A stretch of DNA of 8,898 bases from an uncultured Desulfotignum sp. (GTDB lineage Bacteria > Desulfobacterota > Desulfobacteria > Desulfobacterales > Desulfobacteraceae): assembly GCA_937951975.1 (NCBI GenBank), contig CALGAJ010000315.1, positions 1-8,898 on the forward strand, written 5' to 3'. Below are positions 1 to 5,486 of this stretch, one piece after another. The translations under genes were made by a program, and so were the position numbers. The notes under the pieces were generated by a model. The model searched no databases and was not told the DNA's origin. It saw nothing but the letters and a program-made list of their open reading frames with translations. Numbering within the stretch: position 1 is the stretch's first letter; each line of letters starts with the position of its first letter.

Positions 1-451
1 CATCCAGGGCCGGGTCCGTGAGCATGGAGATCCGGGTGAACTTGATCCGGTCCAGAATGGAGCCGGCCGCGTTGCGGCGACCGCCCCGGCGCCGGGGCAC
101 GCCCTGCTGGTTGATATGGAACTTCATCCGGTCCAGCCCGGGGTTTTTTTCCGGGTGGATGGCGTCATTGGGGCACACCAGGGTGCACATGGCACACCCG
201 ATGCAGGCATGGGCCACATCGGTTTTCTGACGGATTCCGTAAAACACGTCCTGCTCCGCGACCTGGTCCGCCTGCCTGCGGATACTGGTCTTCAGACGCC
301 GTTTTCTGAACACCGTCAGCTCGATGGCCCGGACCGGGCACACGGCCGTGCACTGGCCGCACAGGGTGCACCTTTCATTGCTGTATTTCACCTGCCAGGG
401 CAGGTCGTTGAGGCTTAAAGCGGAAGGTTCAAGGCTTCGGTTTGACGACAT
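1..451 (-). CDS. Glutamate synthase-related protein, 4Fe-4S/FMN subunit (N-terminal part; runs off left edge)
   Basis: The first 150 residues are visible and the 3' end lies outside the window. Two ferredoxin-type cysteine clusters are present: C28-C31-C34-C38 (CTLCGQCTAVCP) and C83-C86-C89-C93 (CIGCAMCTLVCP), a 2[4Fe-4S] electron-transfer module. The visible end, RISMLTDPALD (residues 140-150), is the usual entry into the FMN-binding glutamate synthase domain of the archaeal-type enzyme. That domain makes glutamate from 2-oxoglutarate and ammonia delivered by a glutaminase partner; this role is known for the family and inferred here. The start is the ATG at 449-451, with a strong AGGAGG at 459-464 and a 7-nt gap. 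It begins inside the 3' end of the upstream amidotransferase gene (37-nt overlap, different frame), which suggests translational coupling. The electron donor and the C-terminal domains cannot be seen. Confidence 0.88.
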   Translation of the reverse strand, partial: MSSNRSLEPSALSLNDLPWQVKYSNERCTLCGQCTAVCPVRAIELTVFRKRRLKTSIRRQADQVAEQDVFYGIRQKTDVAHACIGCAMCTLVCPNDAIHPEKNPGLDRMKFHINQQGVPRRRGGRRNAAGSILDRIKFTRISMLTDPALD

Positions 452-1545
452 ATGGTTACCTCCTGGCGGTCAGGGCCGACAATGGCTGTATCTAGATGCA
501 TGGGTTGAATATCTCTGGATTTGTCCCGGTCCGGAATCACGGCATCCAGGCCGCAGATTTCAGACGAGAACCCGTAAAGGCCCGATTTGCCTCCCACCAC
601 GCCGGGCCGCAGTTTCTTCCGGTCCTGGACCATGAACAGGGAGCGGTCCGGCAGGGTCCCGATGACGCAGTTGGGTCCGTCAATGATCAGCGCGCGGCAG
701 GTGCGTTTCAGGTGCGACAGAAATCCGGCGTCGGGATGAACCGCAAGGTCATTGTCCTGAAGCGGGGTGATCACATGCTTGTACGCATCGATCCCCAGCC
801 CCAGTTCCTCCAGGGAATAGTGCAGGATATGGGCGAACACCTCGGAGTCGGACTGATATCCGGTGTAGGCGGCAATTCCCCGGGAGGTCAGAAAATCTCT
901 GATGGGGATGAACGCGGTGTTTTCGCCGTTGGTCATGGTACTGTATCCTTTGATGAAAAACGGGTGACACGCATACAGGTCAATGGCGTAATTGGTGTTC
1001 TGCCGTCCCTGGGCCATGATGATCCGGGCCTTGAGTTCCTTTCTGTCCAGTCCGAGATACTTTGCCAGCAGCAGGGGATCTCCGATCTCCTTGATCATGA
1101 TGGTGTCCGGCCAGAAGGAAAACACGATCATGTCCTGTTTTTCCCTTCCCATTTCGCGGATCTTGAGCCGGATTCCGGACAGCCTGGAGGCCATCTCCTC
1201 CTTGCTCAGATTGTCCCAGTCTTCGGGAAGTTCATAGGCCCGGATCAGATACAGGTCCCTTCGGGGAATGCCTTCCACCGGTTTTTTGGGCACTTTTAAC
1301 GAAATTTTGTACTTGGTGAGAAAACCTAAGTCCATCATGAACAGATCCAGGCGCCGGATCCCTTCTTCACTGAAAATACCCGACAGAATCGGGGCCTCTT
1401 TCATCTCTTCGAACGGTCCGCCCAGGTCCTGAAGCAGCAGCCCCATACCGGATCCGTCATGGCCTTCCTTCATCACATCCAGCGCCTTGATGGCCAGCAT
1501 GGGGGACACCGGGTCCCGGCTGGTGAGCGCAAACAAACGACACAT
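415..1545 (-). CDS. Stand-alone class II glutamine amidotransferase (glutaminase subunit of split glutamate synthase)
   Basis: This is a 376-residue protein starting MCRLFALTS. Removal of Met1 would expose Cys2, the N-terminal nucleophile of Ntn-type class II amidotransferases, which hydrolyse glutamine to glutamate and ammonia. Other family landmarks are HDGSGMG (29-35), QGRQNTN (179-185), HPF (194-196), the N206-G207 pair expected in the oxyanion hole, and D233 in YQSDSE. The C-terminal third contains EICGLDAVIPDRD and a PDRQEV stretch typical of versions paired with glutamate synthase. An in-frame ATG lies 32 codons upstream (1639-1641), but the start at 1543-1545 is chosen because it puts Cys at position 2 and has an AGGAG about 8 nt ahead. 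It is the first gene of a minus-strand operon with the 4Fe-4S/FMN subunit, which it overlaps. The ammonia is presumably channelled to that partner. Confidence 0.9.
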   Translation of the reverse strand: MCRLFALTSRDPVSPMLAIKALDVMKEGHDGSGMGLLLQDLGGPFEEMKEAPILSGIFSEEGIRRLDLFMMDLGFLTKYKISLKVPKKPVEGIPRRDLYLIRAYELPEDWDNLSKEEMASRLSGIRLKIREMGREKQDMIVFSFWPDTIMIKEIGDPLLLAKYLGLDRKELKARIIMAQGRQNTNYAIDLYACHPFFIKGYSTMTNGENTAFIPIRDFLTSRGIAAYTGYQSDSEVFAHILHYSLEELGLGIDAYKHVITPLQDNDLAVHPDAGFLSHLKRTCRALIIDGPNCVIGTLPDRSLFMVQDRKKLRPGVVGGKSGLYGFSSEICGLDAVIPDRDKSRDIQPMHLDTAIVGPDRQEVTICRQTEALNLPL

Positions 1546-1658
1546 ATCACTATCTCCTGACATCTTAAAACATTGCAGGGGCCCATCCCTTGGGGCAGGC
1601 ATTCTTTTCACCGCGAATTCTGGAGAAAAGGGGGAATTCACTGATTTCCAAGAATTTC

Positions 1659-1687
1659 AATCTAAAGAGAATCAAGAACCATGTCAA
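1659..1687 (-). promoter_or_regulatory. Sigma-70-type promoter for the glutamate synthase operon
   Basis: On the minus strand there is a perfect -35 hexamer TTGACA (1682-1687), a 17-nt spacer and a -10 hexamer TAGATT (1659-1664, four of six matches to TATAAT). Transcription would start near 1652, leaving a leader of roughly 105 nt before the amidotransferase ATG at 1545. The promoter lies in an AT-rich stretch (about 1680-1800) that contrasts with the GC-rich genes. The match and spacing are seen directly; activity is inferred. Confidence 0.7.
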
Positions 1688-1847
1688 TCATTTTTTTTCG
1701 AAAATTTTTCAAAACAGGAATTAAAAAGAATAAAACGCTTTGAAAAGATATTTTTTGCGCACAATGTTTGGATAGTCATGCTGATAAAAGAAATTTCATT
1801 TTTGTATCCACTCGCCGGACCGGTGAACACGAATCCACGGCGCCCGG

Positions 1848-1861
1848 TTATCGTACGATAA
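1848..1861. promoter_or_regulatory. Perfect 14-bp palindrome, candidate operator
   Basis: TTATCGTACGATAA is a perfect palindrome, and the flanking GGT/AACC nearly extends it. It sits about 160 bp upstream of the glutamate synthase -35 box and about 85 bp beyond the 3' end of the small unknown gene. A symmetric site of this size in an intergenic region fits a dimeric DNA-binding protein, but I do not recognise the motif as belonging to a named regulator. It could also be chance. Confidence 0.35.
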
Positions 1862-1877
1862 ACCCCAAGGCGTGATA

Positions 1878-1914
1878 AACCCTGTTTTCCTGAAACACAC
1901 CGGGCAACAGGGTT
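1878..1914 (-). terminator. Hairpin downstream of the 112-residue gene, possible weak terminator
   Basis: AACCCTGTT (1878-1886) and AACAGGGTT (1906-1914) form a perfect 9-bp inverted repeat with a 19-nt loop, starting about 30 nt after the stop of the small unknown gene. No uridine run follows in either direction, so it is not a classical intrinsic terminator. It may mark a transcript end or protect a 3' end. The rest of the 399-nt gap between the two flanking genes holds the promoter and palindrome listed separately, and no further gene. Confidence 0.3.
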
Positions 1915-1944
1915 CATGGACACGGCATTACAAAATTTGGGAAA

Positions 1945-2283
1945 TTAAACCGCCTGATCGGTTTTCATGGACTGATAATAATCGTTCACCTGAAGTTCCC
2001 GGGTCTGTTTGCGGTACCAGCCGTCAAAAAGAATCAGACCGGCCTGTCCGTCCAGGGAAGTATAATTTTTGATGTTATGTCCCTGAATGGCTGCCGTGGC
2101 TGGATCAAACACCCGGAAACCAATCGTGCCGTCTTTGGGCAGGTCGGTGACCATTTTCAGCTGCCAGACCCAGTCCGGATCATACTGCAGGTTTACCACC
2201 AGGTATTTTCCCAGGTCCGATATCAGTTCTTTGGGTTTGGGAAGCGGGTCCGTGCCGGTTTTTTTCCAGAATTTCCAGTTCAT
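1945..2283 (-). CDS. Hypothetical protein, 112 residues
   Basis: I do not recognise this family. The frame encodes a soluble, aromatic-rich protein (MNWKFWKK at the start; DPDWVWQLKM and DGWYRKQ inside), with a charged N terminus, no signal peptide and no membrane segment. Alternating hydrophobic stretches (YLVVNL, GTIGFRVF, GLILFDGW) suggest an alpha/beta fold, which is an inference only. The start ATG at 2281-2283 is preceded by an AAGGGG ribosome-binding site at suitable distance, which supports a real gene. It has the same orientation as the glutamate synthase operon but is separated from it by about 400 nt with its own promoter, so a functional link is not shown. The upstream side is the structured non-coding block. 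Confidence 0.65.
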   Translation of the reverse strand: MNWKFWKKTGTDPLPKPKELISDLGKYLVVNLQYDPDWVWQLKMVTDLPKDGTIGFRVFDPATAAIQGHNIKNYTSLDGQAGLILFDGWYRKQTRELQVNDYYQSMKTDQAV

Positions 2284-2306
2284 TTTTCACCCCTTTGCGT
2301 AAAAAT

Positions 2307-2343
2307 GTATGATTTTTCAAAATCCACTCAGCATAAATCATAC
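2307..2343. promoter_or_regulatory. Inverted repeat upstream of the 112-residue gene
   Basis: GTATGATTT (2307-2315) and AAATCATAC (2335-2343) form a perfect 9-bp inverted repeat with a 19-nt spacer. It lies about 24-60 nt before the start codon of the small unknown gene, where a promoter or leader would be. It may be an operator or a leader hairpin. I see no clear -35/-10 pair here. Confidence 0.3.
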
Positions 2344-2373
2344 CACTGGAAAAACTTTATTCGGCAGAAGGCC

Positions 2374-2458
2374 GCCCCCGGTGGGGGTGCCTTACTGCCG
2401 GACAGGAATCCACGGAGTGGCTCCGACAGTCCGGCAGTAAGGCACCCCCACCGGGGGC
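2374..2458. repeat. Perfect 30-bp inverted repeat with nested hairpin
   Basis: The left arm (2374-2403) and right arm (2429-2458) are exact reverse complements over 30 nt, separated by 25 nt. The spacer contains its own hairpin, CGGAG-TGG-CTCCG (2413-2425). Each arm also contains a small self-complementary unit (five C, three nt, five G). Neither side is followed by a T run, so it is not an ordinary intrinsic terminator. It resembles a REP-like or MITE-like palindromic unit, but no target-site duplication is apparent and no transposase is nearby. Confidence 0.75.
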
Positions 2459-2484
2459 TCCGCTGTACAAAAGGGGAAAGGCGA

Positions 2485-2674
2485 GTGCCGGGCGGTTCCT
2501 GTGAGTTAAATCCCATTCTGACGCGTTTGCTACAGGGAGTTGGGCATGCGAAGCGGTCAAAACGGCAAATTGTTTGAGGACATACCTGACCGCAGTTTTT
2601 GCCGTTCAGCGCAGTATGCCCCTACTCCCTGTCAAACACGGCAGAGGGTGAGGCCCACAGGAACCGCCCGGCAC
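2485..2674. repeat. 190-nt long-range palindromic element, possible structured RNA or MITE
   Basis: A perfect 19-bp stem closes the element: 2485-2503 (GTGCCGGGCGGTTCCTGTG) pairs with 2656-2674. Inside, GTTTG (2525-2529) plus ACAGGGAGT (2532-2540) pairs with 2624-2637 with a 2-nt bulge. GGGCAT (2542-2547) pairs with 2616-2621, and GCG (2548-2550) with 2610-2612. In the core, GCGGTCA (2553-2559) can pair with 2587-2593, and AACGGCAAA (2561-2569) can pair with 2598-2606. These two helices cross, so they would form a pseudoknot or exclude each other. No credible ORF lies inside. The pairings are seen directly; whether it is transcribed, on which strand, or is a mobile-element remnant is unknown. 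Confidence 0.6.
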
Positions 2675-2715
2675 GGGTCATTTGCCTGACAGTTATTGCA
2701 TGCCAGAGGGGGCCC

Positions 2716-2754
2716 AAAAAAGACGTTTTATGTCTGATTCAAAAAAAACCAGAC
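2716..2754 (-). terminator. Possible terminator of the sigma-54 activator gene
   Basis: On the minus strand, about 30-70 nt after the activator stop, GTCTG (2750-2754) can pair with CAGAC (2732-2736). Alternatively AGAC (2732-2735) pairs with GTCT (2721-2724), followed directly by a run of T (2716-2720). The stems are only 4-5 bp and compete with each other, so this would be a weak intrinsic terminator. Confidence 0.35.
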
Positions 2755-2785
2755 GCCCTTGGTCCTGAATTGAGATACTGAAAAC

Positions 2786-4339
2786 TCATCCGGCATTTCG
2801 GCCAAAAGGAATGTTGAGCTTTTTCATGCGCTTGCGCAGAGTCGACGGATGCACCGCCAGAATTTTTGCCGCACCTTTGTCACCTTCCACCCGGCCTCTG
2901 CACTGGTGCAGCACGGTCTGGATATGCTCGGCCATCACCTGGTCCAGGGTTTTGCCGGCGGGAGCAAAATCCGATTTTCCAGACACTGCGGGCCGGGATA
3001 TCGATGCCAAAGACAGGCCGATTTCACAGAAATCCAGGTGCCCGGAACGGTCCAGGATCATGGATCTTTCCACAGCATTTTCCAGTTCCCGGATATTGCC
3101 CGGCCAGTGATATGCCATCAACCGGTCCATGACGGCGCTGGAAACAACGGGTATCTGGTGGCGCTTCATTTCCCGGGATTTTTTTCCGATAAAATGTTTC
3201 ACCAGATCCGGAATATCCGGTGTCCGGTCCCTAAGGGGCGGGATCTCAATGGGAAACACCTGGAGCCGGAAAAAAAGGTCCGGCCGGAACTGGCGGGCGG
3301 CCATCATTTTTTCCAGATTCCGGTGGGTGGCGGCAATGACCCGGATATTCACACCAATGGTTTCACTGCCGCCCACCCGGTCGATCTCCTTTTCCTGAAG
3401 CACCCGCAAAAGCCGGATCTGGGCCTCGGCCGGCAGTTCTCCGATTTCATCCAGAAACAGGGTGCCGCCCTGGGCCCGTTCGATGCGGCCCCGCTTCCGG
3501 GAAACAGCACCGGTAAATGCGCCTTTTTCATACCCGAAAAGTTCACTGTCCAGAAGGGATGCGGGAATGGCGCCGCAGTTGACCCGGATAAACGGCCCGT
3601 CCTTGCGAAGGGACAGGTTGTGGATGGCATTGGCGATCACCTCCTTGCCGGTACCGGTTTCTCCCAGCAGAAGCACGGGACTTTCCAGCGGGGCCACCTG
3701 ACGCACCATTTCCATCACCGGCCTGAGGCCCTGACTTGCCCCCACCACTTTTTCACCCGATATCTTATGCAGTTCATCCTGCAGGTAACGGTTGTCATCC
3801 GCCAAAAGCTCCTTGAGATTTTTCAGTTCCCGGAACCGCAGGCTGTTGGTGAGCGCAATGGCACAGGGTTTGGCCAGAAGACTGAGCAGATGAACATGGG
3901 ACGGAGTAAATGGATGGTATCCGTCATTGAACACACTGAAAATCCCCAGCATGGTTTTTTCCAGCACCAGGTCCATGACCACGGCAGACAAATCCCAGGC
4001 CTTGAGCCGGTCCGCCACCGGCCCGGTCACCGGATCATCTCCCAGCCGTTCAATCACCCGGATTCTTTCCAGACGGCGGGTTTCCACCTGGCGGCGCCCG
4101 GTTCTGGACAACGGAATCCGGATGGACACGGCCCGGCCGGACCGGGGGGTGGCATGGGCCACCATTTCCACGGTCCCGGTCCTGGGATGATACACCTGAA
4201 ACCCCATCTGACCGGCCGGCATGAACCGCCTGACATACAAAAGACACTGGTGGAGAGCCCGCTCCAGATCCAGGCTGGAGCACAGCCGGAGCGTGGCTTC
4301 CTTGAAAAACTCTTTTTCATCGGATGGCGTGCTAGTCAT
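2786..4339 (-). CDS. Sigma-54-dependent transcriptional activator (GAF, AAA+, Fis-type HTH)
   Basis: This is a 517-residue enhancer-binding protein. Residues about 5-165 resemble a GAF-type sensory domain and replace a phosphorylated receiver. The AAA+ domain carries Walker A GETGTGKE (226-233), the sigma-54-contacting loop GAFTGA (273-278), Walker B GGTLFLDE (291-298), FRPDLFFRL with the expected arginine finger region (about 351-359), and WPGNIREL (412-419). The C terminus (about 489-510) is a Fis-like helix-turn-helix. The GTG at 4349-4351 is also in frame, but the ATG at 4337-4339 is preferred because the AGGGGG ribosome-binding site abuts the GTG and is about 10 nt from the ATG. It is divergent from the beta-oxidation operon and is the obvious candidate to activate it through the -24/-12 promoter. 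The ligand of the GAF domain is unknown; an acyl-CoA or fatty acid signal is only a guess from context. Confidence 0.93.
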   Translation of the reverse strand: MTSTPSDEKEFFKEATLRLCSSLDLERALHQCLLYVRRFMPAGQMGFQVYHPRTGTVEMVAHATPRSGRAVSIRIPLSRTGRRQVETRRLERIRVIERLGDDPVTGPVADRLKAWDLSAVVMDLVLEKTMLGIFSVFNDGYHPFTPSHVHLLSLLAKPCAIALTNSLRFRELKNLKELLADDNRYLQDELHKISGEKVVGASQGLRPVMEMVRQVAPLESPVLLLGETGTGKEVIANAIHNLSLRKDGPFIRVNCGAIPASLLDSELFGYEKGAFTGAVSRKRGRIERAQGGTLFLDEIGELPAEAQIRLLRVLQEKEIDRVGGSETIGVNIRVIAATHRNLEKMMAARQFRPDLFFRLQVFPIEIPPLRDRTPDIPDLVKHFIGKKSREMKRHQIPVVSSAVMDRLMAYHWPGNIRELENAVERSMILDRSGHLDFCEIGLSLASISRPAVSGKSDFAPAGKTLDQVMAEHIQTVLHQCRGRVEGDKGAAKILAVHPSTLRKRMKKLNIPFGRNAG

Positions 4340-4353
4340 AAACAAATACACCC

Positions 4354-4399
4354 CCTGTTCTATCCGGCAGTTTACAGAAAAACTTTTAAATAGAACAGG
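4354..4399. promoter_or_regulatory. Inverted repeat, candidate activator-binding site or leader hairpin
   Basis: CCTGTTCTA (4354-4362) and TAGAACAGG (4391-4399) form a perfect 9-bp inverted repeat with a 28-nt spacer. The half-sites lie roughly 114 and 151 nt upstream of the start predicted for the sigma-54 promoter, within the usual range for enhancer-binding proteins. The left arm also overlaps the ribosome-binding site of the activator gene, so binding there, or folding of its leader, could limit activator synthesis. A shorter repeat, TTTTCC/GGAAAA (4406-4411/4419-4424), lies next to it. Confidence 0.45.
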
Positions 4400-4482
4400 C
4401 TTTTCTTTTCCATGGGACGGAAAATTAATCTGTTTACCAAGGGATAAAATATAACATATTGAAATAAAAATAAATTTATCTC

Positions 4483-4498
4483 GGGCATGATTTGTGCT
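4483..4498 (+). promoter_or_regulatory. Candidate sigma-54 (-24/-12) promoter of the beta-oxidation operon
   Basis: GGGCATGATTTGTGCT has the essential GG (4484-4485) and GC (4496-4497) separated by exactly 10 nt. It matches the TGGCAC-N5-TTGCW consensus with three deviations. Transcription would start near 4509, about 39 nt before the dehydrogenase ATG. An AT-rich stretch (about 4440-4480) immediately upstream could provide bendable DNA or an IHF site. The position, facing the operon and next to a divergent sigma-54 activator, strengthens the call. Confidence 0.6.
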
Positions 4499-4547
4499 GT
4501 TTAATTATCCAATGAACCAGACAACCTGTAACCAAGGGGAGTGATCA

Positions 4548-5405
4548 ATGGAGATAAAAAAAATCTGCGTACTGGGCGCGGGAATCATGGGGGCCGGCAT
4601 TGCCCAGGTCTGTGCCGGGGCCGGATTTGAGGTGTCTATCCGGGATATGGAAGACCGGTTTGTGGAAAACGGGTTGACCACCATCAAGTCCAACCTGGAC
4701 CGGGCCGTGTCCAAGGGAAAACTGGATAAAGAAAAGGCAGATGCCGTTTTGGGCCGGATCACCGGCACCACCGATCTGACCCGGGCGGCCGGTGAGGCCG
4801 ATCTGATCATTGAAGCCATCATCGAGGTGATGGACATCAAAAGACAGGTGTTCCAGGACCTGGACAACATCTGCAAAAAAGACACCCTGCTGGCCACCAA
4901 CACCTCAGGGTTGTCCATTACAGAGATGGCTGCCGTGACCCAGCGGCCCGACAAGGTGATCGGCATGCATTTTTTCAACCCGGTGCCGGTGATGAAGCTG
5001 GTGGAGCTGATCCGGGGATTCACCACGTCGGATGACACCCTGAACATGGCCTGGGAATTTGTGGAAAAAATCGACAAAACCCCCATCGAGGTCAAGGAAG
5101 CCCCGGGGTTTGCCGTGAACCGGATTCTGGTGCCCATGATCAACGAGGCCATTTTCGTTCTGGCCGAAGGGGTGGCATCGGCCGAGGATATCGACAAATC
5201 CATGATGCTGGGGGCCAATCACCCCATCGGGCCGCTGGCCCTGTCCGACATGGTGGGCCTGGACACCATATTGTTTGTCCTGGAAGGATTTCACCGGGAG
5301 CTTGGAGAAGACAAGTACCGGCCGGCACCGCTGCTGCGCAAAATGGTACGGGCCGGATACCTGGGCCGCAAGAGCGGCAAGGGATTCTACGATTACACCA
5401 AATAG
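4548..5405 (+). CDS. hbd: 3-hydroxyacyl-CoA (3-hydroxybutyryl-CoA) dehydrogenase
   Basis: This 285-residue cytoplasmic enzyme is the usual length for stand-alone 3-hydroxybutyryl-CoA dehydrogenases, which interconvert 3-hydroxyacyl-CoA and 3-oxoacyl-CoA using NAD(P). The N-terminal Rossmann motif is GAGIMG (10-15), with D33 at the end of beta-2. Catalytic positions are clear: S120 in TNTSGLSI, H141 in GMHFFNP, E153 in KLVEL and N191 in FAVNR. These sit three residues later than the S117/H138/N188 set described for clostridial Hbd. The C-terminal domain ends with the family signature RKSGKGFYDY. An AGGGGAG lies 6 nt before the ATG. It is the first gene of the operon behind the candidate sigma-54 promoter, and a strong hairpin follows its stop codon. 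In an oxidative pathway it would perform the third step. Chain-length preference cannot be read from sequence alone. Confidence 0.93.
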   Translation: MEIKKICVLGAGIMGAGIAQVCAGAGFEVSIRDMEDRFVENGLTTIKSNLDRAVSKGKLDKEKADAVLGRITGTTDLTRAAGEADLIIEAIIEVMDIKRQVFQDLDNICKKDTLLATNTSGLSITEMAAVTQRPDKVIGMHFFNPVPVMKLVELIRGFTTSDDTLNMAWEFVEKIDKTPIEVKEAPGFAVNRILVPMINEAIFVLAEGVASAEDIDKSMMLGANHPIGPLALSDMVGLDTILFVLEGFHRELGEDKYRPAPLLRKMVRAGYLGRKSGKGFYDYTK

Positions 5406-5453
5406 GACCCCATGGGCCCGGCTGACCTGAATTCCGGTCCCGGGCCATGGGTC
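5406..5453 (+). promoter_or_regulatory. Long intercistronic hairpin between the dehydrogenase genes
   Basis: Directly after the hbd stop, 5406-5421 pairs with 5440-5453 (GACCC, ATGG and CCCGG segments, 14 bp with two single-nt bulges). The loop adds a further 4-bp stem, GACC/GGTC (5424-5427/5436-5439). The hairpin ends 33 nt before the next start codon. Only three T residues follow, so full termination is unlikely. An RNA-stability, processing or partial-attenuation role that sets the ratio of the two enzymes is possible. Confidence 0.55.
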
Positions 5454-5486
5454 TTTGATCCAATCAGACACCAGAAAGGAGCACCC

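Noticed and set aside
496..1299. Long plus-strand open frame (267 codons) opposite the amidotransferase
   Set aside because: It is antisense to a gene with clear family motifs; the composition is typical of a shadow frame and no family is recognisable.
1639..1641. Upstream ATG for the amidotransferase
   Set aside because: It would bury the catalytic cysteine at position 34; the downstream ATG gives Met-Cys and has a better ribosome-binding site.
2374..2458. Intrinsic terminator
   Set aside because: The stem is strong but no T run follows on either strand.
2077..2577. Plus-strand open frame of 166 codons through the structured block
   Set aside because: It runs antisense through the 112-residue gene and then translates the palindromic repeats; it has no ribosome-binding site or family.
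2485..2674. Group II intron domain V or remnant
   Set aside because: The GGCGGTTC-like string is suggestive, but its complement is about 150 nt away rather than in a compact 34-nt hairpin, and no intron-encoded protein is present.
2374..2674. CRISPR array or retron
   Set aside because: There are no regularly spaced direct repeats and no Cas or reverse transcriptase gene; the repeats are inverted and single.
4349..4351. GTG start for the sigma-54 activator
   Set aside because: It directly abuts the AGGGGG ribosome-binding site, leaving no spacing; the ATG at 4337-4339 fits.
2849..4393. Plus-strand open frame of 514 codons opposite the sigma-54 activator
   Set aside because: The minus-strand frame has intact Walker A, GAFTGA and HTH motifs; the antisense frame is rich in H, P, G and Q and has no domain.
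5412..5414. Upstream ATG for the acyl-CoA dehydrogenase
   Set aside because: It lies within the intercistronic hairpin, has no ribosome-binding site, and the extra residues are unlike the family; 5487 has AAGGAG.
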